From positions 1 through 55,881 of the forward strand of contig DURD01000029.1 in NCBI GenBank assembly GCA_012837435.1: a stretch of DNA of 55,881 nucleotides. The letters run 5' to 3'. This DNA is from Erysipelotrichaceae bacterium (GTDB lineage Bacteria; Bacillota_I; Bacilli_A; RFN20; CAG-826). Made by a program: the position numbers and the translations under genes. This document shows, in pieces, positions 25,162-32,655 of the stretch. Every line of letters begins with the position of its first letter. Position 1 is the first letter of the stretch. Under the pieces are notes generated by a model, which worked only from the letters and a program-made list of their open reading frames with translations, was not told the origin of the DNA and searched no databases.

Positions 25162-25263
25162 AAAAATAGTTTACATTTTTATAGATTGAAGGTCAAAGAC
25201 AATCTATCATTGAGAATAAATACCAACAAATGTAAAATAAAGTGGAAAGTAGAGGTGTAAAAT

Positions 25264-25983
25264 ATGTCAACTCCTCATATCAATGCGAATAAAGGCGACT
25301 TTGCAAAGGTCGTACTAATGCCAGGCGATCCCATACGCGCTAAATGGATTGCTGATACTTATTTACACGATGTAAAAATGGTGTCAAATGTCAGAAATAT
25401 TTGTGGTTATACTGGTTACACAAAAAATAATAAGAAAATCAGTGTCATGGCCTCAGGTATGGGCCATCCTTCTATCGGAATCTATTCTTATGAACTATTT
25501 TCTAAATTTGAAGTAGAAACGATTATTCGCGTGGGGACTTGTGGAGCTTACCAACCCCACATCAACCTATTTGACATCTTAATCGCCAGTACCTCTTCCA
25601 CTGATAGCAATTGGGCTTTTCAATACCAACTAAACGGCACCTTTTCCGCGGGAGCGGATTTTGATTTAATCACTAGAGCTGTTAACGTGGCAAAAAATAA
25701 AAATGTCCCCGTTCATGTTGGTAACATTTTATCTACGGACGTATTTTATAATGCTGATCAAAATAATTGGAAAAAATGGGCGGAATTAGGAATTTTAGGT
25801 GTCGAAATGGAGTCTTACGCTTTATATTGCAGTGCCGCGAAACTAAAGAAAAAAGCTCTATGTATTCTCACAGTAAGCGATTCCTTTTTGCTAGAAGAAG
25901 AACTGACATCAGACGAAAGAGCACACGGCCTAGCGAGAATGATTGAAATCGCTATTGAAACCGCTGAAGCAGTCGCAGACTAA
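25264..25983 (+). CDS. deoD: Purine nucleoside phosphorylase, DeoD type
   Basis: A 239-residue hexameric-type phosphorylase that splits purine (deoxy)nucleosides with phosphate. The N-terminal MPGDPIRAKWIA, the phosphate-binding GxGhPS stretch (SGMGHPSIGIYSYEL), VEMESYAL, and the catalytic Asp in TVSDSF are all present. Length is normal. AGAGGTG precedes the ATG. It appears monocistronic, convergent with the heavy-metal ATPase gene. Confidence 0.95.
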   Translation: MSTPHINANKGDFAKVVLMPGDPIRAKWIADTYLHDVKMVSNVRNICGYTGYTKNNKKISVMASGMGHPSIGIYSYELFSKFEVETIIRVGTCGAYQPHINLFDILIASTSSTDSNWAFQYQLNGTFSAGADFDLITRAVNVAKNKNVPVHVGNILSTDVFYNADQNNWKKWAELGILGVEMESYALYCSAAKLKKKALCILTVSDSFLLEEELTSDERAHGLARMIEIAIETAEAVAD

Positions 25984-26034
25984 CGAAAATTAAAATTACA
26001 TCATCTATCTAGATCAATGCTTTTTAGCATATAA

Positions 26035-28212
26035 CTATTTTTTCTTTAAGTTGATAGGTCGATAAAGTACTAACAAAGAGTTTATTACCAAAACGACCGT
26101 TAATCCAGTATCGGCAATAATTGGCACTTTCATCGGAATATTTATTGTCGGAATGATGACAAGAATTGCCACTATAATTTTTATAAGTAGGGCAAAAACA
26201 ATGTTGAAAATAGCAGTGTTTTTCGCTATTCGAGCAATCCTAATCGATTCATAAACTTTTATCGGATTGTCATTCATGATTACCACATCCGCATTTTGAA
26301 CGGCGATATCGCTTCCAATGGCGCCCATCGCAAATCCCACATCGCTTCTTTTGATGCTCGGGGCGTCATTGATGCCATCTCCTACGAAAGCAACATTTTT
26401 ATTAGTGCCAAGCATTTCTTTTTCGAGTAATTCGACTTTTTCACTTGGAGTCAATTCGCTATAGATGTAATCAATTCCTAGTTCTTTTTGCAATATCGAA
26501 GCGTTTTCTTTCTTATCGCCAGTCAATAAAATTACTTCAATCTTTTCTTTATGGAAGAGTTTTATCATATCGTGAACTTCTTCTTTAATTTCGTCATTTA
26601 AAACGATATAGCCCAAATATTTTCCTTCTTTTTGGCAGTAGATGACGATGCCTTTTTCTTTAACTTCTTTGATTGCTATTCCCGTTTGTTGTATATAAGA
26701 AATATTACCAGCATAAATCCTTTTTCCTTCATAGACTGTCGTCACACCTAAACCCGTCGTTTCTTTAAAATCTACTTGTTTTGCGGCGAGAGATTTAACA
26801 TCTATGTCGTGACAAATAGTTCTAGCAATTGGATGAGTCGATAAGCATTCTGCAGCATATAAAGACTCGAGTAATTCTTCTTTTTTGACTCCTTTAACTG
26901 GAGAAATTTTTTGAATGGAAAAGATACCTTTTGTCAAAGTGCCAGTTTTATCACTAATCACTTTACCTATCCGATTAATTTCGTCCAAATAGCTAGTGCC
27001 TTTGATTACTATGCCTCTCTTACTCGCTAATCCAATGGCCGCGAAAAAGGCGAGAGGGACAGAAATGACAATAGCGCACGGGCAACCGGTGACGAGTATT
27101 TCTAACCCCGAAAGAAAATAATTTCTCCAATCACTAGTAATCAACCCACCAATTAAAAATACTGCGATTGATAAAAGGACGATGATGGGTGTATAGATAC
27201 GAGCGAAACGGGCAATAAATCCATCGGCTTTGCTCTTTTTTCCCCCACTACTAGCTATTAATTCGACAATTTTTGAAACTGCACTATCCTCATATTTTTT
27301 TAAAACTTTTACTTTGATGAATCCGCTTTCTACTAAAAAACCGGCAAAAACTTCTTTGTTTTTAACGTCTACAAGCACTGGGGTTGATTCGCCAGTCAAA
27401 GATGATTTATTTATGTAGGCATTACCTTCCATTACTTCGCCATCGATAGGAATCATTTCTCCCGCGCTGATAACAACAACATCTCCGACAACTAGTTGCT
27501 CCGGATTAACTTTGACAATTGCATCATTTTTTATTAAATTTGCATATTCCACTCTTAATTGAATGGCGTTTGTCACAGCTAATTTACTTTTATTCGTCGC
27601 AAATTTTTCAACAATTTGTCCAATTTGAAATAGACCAGTAACCATCGTTCCTTCCATGATGAAGTCGAGACCTTTATCAATATCATTTTCACTCATGTAG
27701 ATGATGGAAAGGACTGTCGCTCCTAATACCGCGACGACAATTAGTAAATTGTGGTCGATAATGTTTTGTCTATTTTTTAAATGTAGGATAACTTTCCATG
27801 CCACATCATAAATTAATATAGTCGTAGTCAATAGATATGCAGTAAATCTAATCCATCCACTATCATCAAAACGATTGAGAATAAACATATTGGCTATCAC
27901 TACTACTAAAGCAAATACTATTCTCACTAACAAAAACCGCATTTCTTTTGTGAATAATTTTGGAATTTCTATACTAATTTTTCTACTTGATTCCTTTAAA
28001 AATATAGGATCACTTTCAACTTTAGAAATCAACACTAGCAATTCCTCAATACTTAAAATATTTTTCTTAAAAGTGATGAACATTTTATTAGTAGAAAAAT
28101 CAATGTGACATTTTTCAATATCTTCTTGCTTGCTCAAAAACATTTCTACCTTATTCGCGCAACTCGGACAATCAAAACCGGAAATATGATAAATTTTATC
28201 AGTCATGCTCAT
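26035..28212 (-). CDS. Heavy-metal P1B-type ATPase (Cd/Zn/Pb type)
   Basis: A 725-residue exporter with one N-terminal HMA domain (GFDCPSCANKVE, Cys15 and Cys18). It has eight membrane segments, the metal-selectivity motif TGCPCAIV, the TGES actuator motif, the phosphorylation site SDKTGTLT, and GDGINDAPS. CPC with an ArsR partner points to Zn2+, Cd2+ or Pb2+ export rather than Cu+. It overlaps the arsR-family gene by 14 nt, and transcription is probably controlled by the operator at 28593-28612. Named CadA/ZntA-like; exact metals unknown. Confidence 0.92.
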   Translation of the reverse strand: MSMTDKIYHISGFDCPSCANKVEMFLSKQEDIEKCHIDFSTNKMFITFKKNILSIEELLVLISKVESDPIFLKESSRKISIEIPKLFTKEMRFLLVRIVFALVVVIANMFILNRFDDSGWIRFTAYLLTTTILIYDVAWKVILHLKNRQNIIDHNLLIVVAVLGATVLSIIYMSENDIDKGLDFIMEGTMVTGLFQIGQIVEKFATNKSKLAVTNAIQLRVEYANLIKNDAIVKVNPEQLVVGDVVVISAGEMIPIDGEVMEGNAYINKSSLTGESTPVLVDVKNKEVFAGFLVESGFIKVKVLKKYEDSAVSKIVELIASSGGKKSKADGFIARFARIYTPIIVLLSIAVFLIGGLITSDWRNYFLSGLEILVTGCPCAIVISVPLAFFAAIGLASKRGIVIKGTSYLDEINRIGKVISDKTGTLTKGIFSIQKISPVKGVKKEELLESLYAAECLSTHPIARTICHDIDVKSLAAKQVDFKETTGLGVTTVYEGKRIYAGNISYIQQTGIAIKEVKEKGIVIYCQKEGKYLGYIVLNDEIKEEVHDMIKLFHKEKIEVILLTGDKKENASILQKELGIDYIYSELTPSEKVELLEKEMLGTNKNVAFVGDGINDAPSIKRSDVGFAMGAIGSDIAVQNADVVIMNDNPIKVYESIRIARIAKNTAIFNIVFALLIKIIVAILVIIPTINIPMKVPIIADTGLTVVLVINSLLVLYRPINLKKK

Positions 28213-28573
28213 CTTCCTCCGTCACGTGATCATAAGCCACACTGAGCAATAGGCGGATATGTTTATCTTTTAAAGAATAGTAAACTCTGGTTCCTTCTTT
28301 TCTCGCTTCCACTAGTTGGATATCTTTCATCACTCTTAATTGATGAGATACTAAGGATTGAGAAGCGTTGATATCAAAAGCAATATCGTTGACGCACTTT
28401 TCAATCATGCAGCTTAGTTTTTCACATGTTTGGCAGTTACGGTCATCACTTCTTTCAAAATGACACTCTGCATCATCCAACAAAGATAGCATAATCTTCA
28501 TCCTCGTTTTATCAGAGGCTGTCGATAAAAGCTTTTCCATTTTTTCAATAGTGGTATTTTCTATATTTTTCAT
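28199..28573 (-). CDS. ArsR/SmtB-family metal-sensing repressor
   Basis: A 124-residue winged-helix repressor. The DNA-recognition region is INASQSLVSHQLRVMKDIQLVE, and the wing follows as RKEGTRVYYSL. A cluster of cysteines before it (ECHF, CQTC, LSCM, KCVND) could ligate soft metals, as in CadC. It should derepress the adjacent P1B ATPase when metal binds. The start at 28573 is preferred because the longer frame to 28606 would begin inside the operator and upstream of the -10 box. No clear Shine-Dalgarno precedes it, and the leader would be only about 10 nt. Confidence 0.88.
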   Translation of the reverse strand: MKNIENTTIEKMEKLLSTASDKTRMKIMLSLLDDAECHFERSDDRNCQTCEKLSCMIEKCVNDIAFDINASQSLVSHQLRVMKDIQLVEARKEGTRVYYSLKDKHIRLLLSVAYDHVTEEDEHD

Positions 28574-28589
28574 AATTTTATCTAAAAAG

Positions 28590-28618
28590 ATTATATGAAC
28601 GTTCATTCATATTTGCAA
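28590..28618 (-). promoter_or_regulatory. Promoter with embedded ArsR-type operator
   Basis: On the minus strand, TTGCAA and TATAAT are separated by exactly 17 bp. The spacer region (28593-28612) contains ATATGAA and TTCATAT as an inverted repeat with 6 bp between, an SmtB/CadC-like operator. A bound repressor would block the promoter directly. Confidence 0.75.
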
Positions 28619-28708
28619 TTACAAAGTATTTTATTTACTTTAATCCAATCAAAGTAAAAACTGCTCAGCCTAGTGCTGACCAGTTCGTTTATGTTGTTAG
28701 AAGAAAAA

Positions 28709-29338
28709 TTAGTAATTTTTCATCACAGCTTCATCGATTACTTGAGCAATTTCTTCAATAATGTCGCAACAAGCTTCAAATGATCTTATGATGCTTTCTG
28801 CTACGTGAATTTCTCTAGTTCTTAGGGAACTTTCATATAATTCTTTAAGCGAAGAAATGAATAGTCTATCTCCTTCTTCTTCGATTGATAAGACTTCCAT
28901 AATTTTATCTTTTAATACCTCGGATCTTTTAAAATTAGGAAATTCCTCTAACACAACCGCTAGGGCTTGACTCTCTCTTTTGATGATATCGATAAATTGA
29001 AGAGACACTTCAGGAAATTTTTTAGCGCCAAAAACATAGGCATTCAATAGTACATCTTCAATCGCGTCAGTAGCAGAATCAATTTTTTTAATGATGGCGA
29101 GTATGTCTTCACTTTCAATCGGCGTAATGAATTCTCTAGAAAGTTTTTTCAAAACACTATTTAGATATAAATCGGCTTCGTGTTCGATAACATGTATCTC
29201 GTCTTTGTGTTTTTCAGTTATTCCACCATTAAAGTTATTTACCACCTTTTCGAGATATTCCAAAGCTTTGATGGAATAGTTAAATGATTCCATAAACGCT
29301 TTAAAATAGTAATTAACTTCTTTCTTCTTTTTACACAT
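28709..29338 (-). CDS. DUF47/PhoU-like partner of PiT permease
   Basis: A 209-residue all-helical protein of the TIGR00153/DUF47 family, PhoU-like in fold. Typical segments are NGGITEKHKDEIHVIEHEAD and DSATDAIEDVLLNAYVFG, with Glu/Asp clusters that bind metal. Members are nearly always encoded beside Pit phosphate permeases and are thought to regulate them. Here it follows the permease by 12 nt. Length is usual. Confidence 0.88.
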   Translation of the reverse strand: MCKKKKEVNYYFKAFMESFNYSIKALEYLEKVVNNFNGGITEKHKDEIHVIEHEADLYLNSVLKKLSREFITPIESEDILAIIKKIDSATDAIEDVLLNAYVFGAKKFPEVSLQFIDIIKRESQALAVVLEEFPNFKRSEVLKDKIMEVLSIEEEGDRLFISSLKELYESSLRTREIHVAESIIRSFEACCDIIEEIAQVIDEAVMKNY

Positions 29339-29350
29339 CTTCGTTTCCTC

Positions 29351-30406
29351 CTAGAATATAAACAAGAATAATCTAGCAATTAAAAACCCACAGAGCCCAC
29401 AACCAGGGAACGTTAAGACCCATGTCAAGACCATATCTTTCACGACATTCCAGTCCACTGATCTAAATCTCTTTGCTGATCCTACCCCCATAATCGATGT
29501 TGATTTCATATGGGTGGTGGATATGGGAATTCCCACTAATGAAGCAAAAAACAAACAGGTTGAGGCAGTGATATCAGAAATAAATCCTTGGCACTGATTT
29601 AATCTTACCATGTCTAAACCGACTGTTTTAATTATTTTATATCCCCCTATTGATGTTCCTAATCCCATGACTATCGAACAATAAATCATCAACCAAACGG
29701 GTATGACAAATGTACCATCAGCGCCAATAACGCTCGGTTCAATAAAACTGGTGGCTAATAAAAACACCCCCATGAACTTCAAGCCATCTTGAGCGCCATG
29801 CATAAACGCCATCGATGCGCCCCCTACAATTTGAGCTTTTGCAAAAAACTTATTGGCTTTTCTTCTATTGGCTTTTCGAAAGACATAATTAATAACTTTG
29901 GTCGCGAAAAAAGAAAAACCAAAACCGATGACTGTTGAAATAATAATTCCATATAAAACATTGAGCCAAGCTTGCCCTGTCCCACTAAAACCATCCAGTC
30001 CATTTAAAGCTACCGCCGCCCCCGCAATCCCAGCGATTAAAGCATGACTTTCGCTCGTTGGAATACCGAAAAACCATGCGGCAGTTGCCCAAATGACAAT
30101 TCCGACCATTCCCGCACAGATAGCAATCAGCTGTTGGTGCGTGTCACCATGAAAATTACCCATGTTAGAAATTGTCGCAGTAACACTGCTACTAATCAGA
30201 GACATTATTAAAACTCCGAGAAAATTAAAAATGACCGCCATAATAACAGCAGCCCTCGGCGACATAGCTCTCGTCGATACGCATGTAGCAATAGCGTTTG
30301 GTGCATCAGTCCAGCCATTTATTAAAATGACGAGAGAGACTAACAACACTACTACCAGTAAGACTGGTCTATCAGCTAAAAGCCCTAAAAAATACAATAA
30401 ATCCAT
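29351..30406 (-). CDS. pit: PiT-family inorganic phosphate permease
   Basis: A 351-residue membrane protein with two PiT repeats. The signature GWTDAPNAIATCVSTRAMSPR is near the N-terminus and MAFMHGAQDGLKF in the second half. About ten membrane segments are visible. It imports phosphate (as metal phosphate) driven by an ion gradient. It forms an operon with the DUF47 gene. GWTDAPN in place of the more common NGxxDxxN is a mild variation. Confidence 0.92.
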   Translation of the reverse strand: MDLLYFLGLLADRPVLLVVVLLVSLVILINGWTDAPNAIATCVSTRAMSPRAAVIMAVIFNFLGVLIMSLISSSVTATISNMGNFHGDTHQQLIAICAGMVGIVIWATAAWFFGIPTSESHALIAGIAGAAVALNGLDGFSGTGQAWLNVLYGIIISTVIGFGFSFFATKVINYVFRKANRRKANKFFAKAQIVGGASMAFMHGAQDGLKFMGVFLLATSFIEPSVIGADGTFVIPVWLMIYCSIVMGLGTSIGGYKIIKTVGLDMVRLNQCQGFISDITASTCLFFASLVGIPISTTHMKSTSIMGVGSAKRFRSVDWNVVKDMVLTWVLTFPGCGLCGFLIARLFLFIF

Positions 30407-30423
30407 TTTCTAAAAGATTGTGA

Positions 30424-30443
30424 ATTTCACTGTTGGGTGAAAT
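30424..30443. promoter_or_regulatory. Inverted repeat upstream of the PiT gene
   Basis: Perfect 7-bp arms ATTTCAC and GTGAAAT with a 6-bp spacer, 18 bp upstream of the permease ATG. It could be an operator or a 5' UTR hairpin near the ribosome site. No regulator for it is in the window. Confidence 0.4.
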
Positions 30444-30681
30444 GGTTTTCATTTTTCTTTACAATAACTAATCCAAATTAATTATCGTAAGTTTAACATT
30501 AAATGTGCTATTTTTGTCATTCTTCAACGCTAGAATAAGCACACATAGACCAGTTAACCACATTTTCTCTTTCGATACAAATATTTTTTAGTCTAACCAT
30601 CAGCGATCCTTTTTTAAATCTAAAGAACGAAATTGGACTCATGCCTTGTTTTAGTACAAAACAAAAAAATATCAAATTTTG

Positions 30682-30710
30682 TTGTAGTTTAGACAATTTT
30701 GTATTACAAT
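30682..30710 (+). promoter_or_regulatory. Promoter of the GGDEF gene
   Basis: TTGTAG and TACAAT are separated by exactly 17 bp, predicting a start near 30717, about 55 nt before the ATG. The boxes also form an imperfect TTGTA/TACAA inverted repeat. Confidence 0.5.
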
Positions 30711-30771
30711 TTTTAAGATTATTTATCCAAAATTGATAAATAATTTAACAATTGATAAGGTGGTTGAGGAA

Positions 30772-31914
30772 ATGATTATTATAGAAGAGATTCTAGTTGC
30801 TAATTCAGTTGGTTTGCTCATATTAATCCTTTCTATGTTGTCCCGAGTTGAAATAAGAAAAGAAAAGCATCTGAGTGGGAAAATATTCGATGGGATGATT
30901 TGGGTTACCTTTTTTGCATTGATTCTAGAAACAGCAACTTTCTTCTTGGATGAAAAACCAGGAATAGTGGTTCACATTCTACAGTATGCAATCAATTCCT
31001 ATCTTTTCCTCGCTTCTAGTTGTGTGGGTTTACTCTGGGTGCTATTCGTTGATGTCCGCATTTTCCGTAACACAACCCGAGTCAAAAAGTGGTTCAAGAT
31101 TCTCATCATTCCGTATGCTGTTTTAGTTGCGTTGATTATATGCGACTGGTTCGGGACAGGCATCATCTTTTCAATTAACGAACAAAATGTATACGTACGC
31201 GGCAAAATTGTAATTCTTTCTTATGTTTTTGTGTGTTGTTGTTATTTGATAACCCTGATTCTTGCAGTTCTCGCCGTAAAACGGAATGGTCATATCCGCT
31301 TTTTTCCCGTTCATTACTTCGTGATACCTTCTTTTATAGGAACGCTGGTTCAAGGTTTATTTTACGGTATAGCTACTGGATGGATGTGTTTAAGTATCGC
31401 CCTACTATTTGTCCAATTGCATCTCGCAAACCAAAATGCCTACGAAGACGAGCTTTCGGGATTGTATAATCGTAAATATTTTGTTTGGATGGTCGAAAAA
31501 TTGACACGTAGCAAAAGGAATCGTTCCATCGGTGCTATTATGATGGATATCGACCAGTTCAAATTTATTAACGATAAATTCGGTCATTCAGTCGGCGATG
31601 ATGCTATTCGTAATCTCGGTCGAATCTTAACAAACGTTAACTCGGACAGCACAACGGCCTTCCGCGTCGGTGGTGACGAATTTGTTGTTCTTTGCATAGA
31701 CGGAACAAAAGTAGATATCGAACAGTTGCTTTCGACAATTAATAAGCAATTAATAGAGTTTAATGAGACAGCAGGAAAACCCTATACATTATCCCTTTCT
31801 ATAGGATATTCGACTTGCCACACGACTGGTACCAGCTTGGATTATTTCTTCCATCAACTAGATATGCTAATGTATGAGCAGAAGGCACTAAGAGATAAAA
31901 AGGTGCTCCATTAG
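30772..31914 (+). CDS. Membrane-bound diguanylate cyclase (GGDEF)
   Basis: A 380-residue protein with about seven N-terminal membrane helices (residues about 5-210) and a C-terminal GGDEF domain. The catalytic motif GGDEF is intact near 300-304, and DELSGLYNRKYF marks the domain start. No RxxD inhibitory site is seen 5 residues before it. It should make cyclic di-GMP in response to an unknown membrane signal. The start at 30772 has AAGGTGG upstream; the longer frame begins at TTG without one. No EAL or PilZ protein is in the window. Confidence 0.9.
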   Translation: MIIIEEILVANSVGLLILILSMLSRVEIRKEKHLSGKIFDGMIWVTFFALILETATFFLDEKPGIVVHILQYAINSYLFLASSCVGLLWVLFVDVRIFRNTTRVKKWFKILIIPYAVLVALIICDWFGTGIIFSINEQNVYVRGKIVILSYVFVCCCYLITLILAVLAVKRNGHIRFFPVHYFVIPSFIGTLVQGLFYGIATGWMCLSIALLFVQLHLANQNAYEDELSGLYNRKYFVWMVEKLTRSKRNRSIGAIMMDIDQFKFINDKFGHSVGDDAIRNLGRILTNVNSDSTTAFRVGGDEFVVLCIDGTKVDIEQLLSTINKQLIEFNETAGKPYTLSLSIGYSTCHTTGTSLDYFFHQLDMLMYEQKALRDKKVLH

Positions 31915-32235
31915 GGAAAAGTGCATTATCAAATAGCGCGTTAATGCCTTGAATCGTTAATTTAATAACTTCTAAATAAAATTTAATTTGGCAAATATTA
32001 CTTTGATGAAACTATTTATTTTCTAATTAAAGCTTTTTCTAATGATAATGTTTTCCTTTGTAAATCTTAAAGCAACGTACATTTTATTTGATAATCATTA
32101 AATTTTTGGGAACATATTTTTTGGAAGAGAAAAAATTACTAACTAGTTAAAGGATTTTTATTAGTGTTGAATCGTCCAAATTGATTTTTAGTATAGTACA
32201 AGAGTGTTCATCTTTATTTTTCTGGTTATTTAGGA
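31915..32235. other. AT-rich spacer without a visible gene
   Basis: Between the GGDEF gene and the terminator of tRNA-Gly(CCC). I see no conserved RNA, repeat or open frame with a ribosome site. It may contain the 3' end of the GGDEF transcript. Confidence 0.4.
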
Positions 32236-32264
32236 ATTAAAAAGTCAGATCTCTATATCTAACT
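32236..32264 (-). terminator. Terminator after tRNA-Gly(CCC)
   Basis: On the minus strand, AGTTAGAT pairs with ATCTGACT (8 bp, one G-T) around a 6-nt loop, followed by TTTTTAA. It lies 9 nt beyond the tRNA 3' end. Confidence 0.8.
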
Positions 32265-32272
32265 TATAATTT

Positions 32273-32346
32273 TGGAGCACGCGACGGGAATCGAACCCGC
32301 ACGGTTAGCTTGGGAAGCTAAAGTTCTACCACTAAACTACGCGTGC
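32273..32346 (-). tRNA. tRNA-Gly(CCC)
   Basis: Acceptor GCACGCG pairs with CGCGTGC. The anticodon loop TTCCCAA gives CCC, the T-arm is CGGGTTCGATTCCCG, and CCA is encoded. Last of a three-tRNA group. Confidence 0.93.
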
Positions 32347-32361
32347 ATTTTCTACCAAAAA

Positions 32362-32383
32362 AGCCCCACTGGGCTATTTTTTT
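32362..32383 (-). terminator. Hairpin with T-run between tRNA-Val and tRNA-Gly
   Basis: AGCCC and GGGCT form a 5-bp stem with a 4-nt loop. It has a T-run on both strands, so it can act in either direction. On the minus strand it would attenuate transcription between tRNA-Val and tRNA-Gly(CCC). Confidence 0.55.
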
Positions 32384-32458
32384 GGTGGGTACTGACGGGA
32401 TCGAACCGCCGACCTTCTGTACGTCAAACAGATGCTCTCCCAGCTGAGCTAAATACCC
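32383..32458 (-). tRNA. tRNA-Val(GAC)
   Basis: Acceptor GGGTATT pairs with AGTACCC (one G-T). The anticodon loop TTGACGT gives GAC, the T-arm is CGGTTCGATCCCG, and CCA is encoded. Confidence 0.93.
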
Positions 32459-32461
32459 TTC

Positions 32462-32538
32462 TGGTGCCGACTACAGGAATTGAACCTGCAACCTACTGAT
32501 TACGATTCAGTTGCTCTACCAGATTGCGCTAAGTCGGC
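32462..32538 (-). tRNA. tRNA-Thr(CGT)
   Basis: Acceptor GCCGACT pairs with AGTCGGC. The anticodon loop ATCGTAA gives CGT, the T-arm is CAGGTTCAATTCCTG, and CCA is encoded. First of the three-tRNA group. Confidence 0.92.
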
Positions 32539-32655
32539 AACTGCAGTCGCTCTAATATGATAGTAAAATTGTTAATTAGTTGCAACAACTAATTTTATGT
32601 TCCTTTGGGAAATAAATCTAGAACTTTTCTTTAGGAGTAAAGAATAGAAAATTAG

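Noticed and set aside
28573-28606. Longer ArsR-family start at 28606
   Set aside because: It would place the start codon upstream of the -10 box and inside the operator, so it could not be on the transcript.
32272-32499. Plus-strand ORF reading through three tRNA genes
   Set aside because: It is the well-known artefact of translating antisense tRNA sequences (TGIEPA and TGSNRRPS patterns). The tRNAs fold properly on the minus strand.
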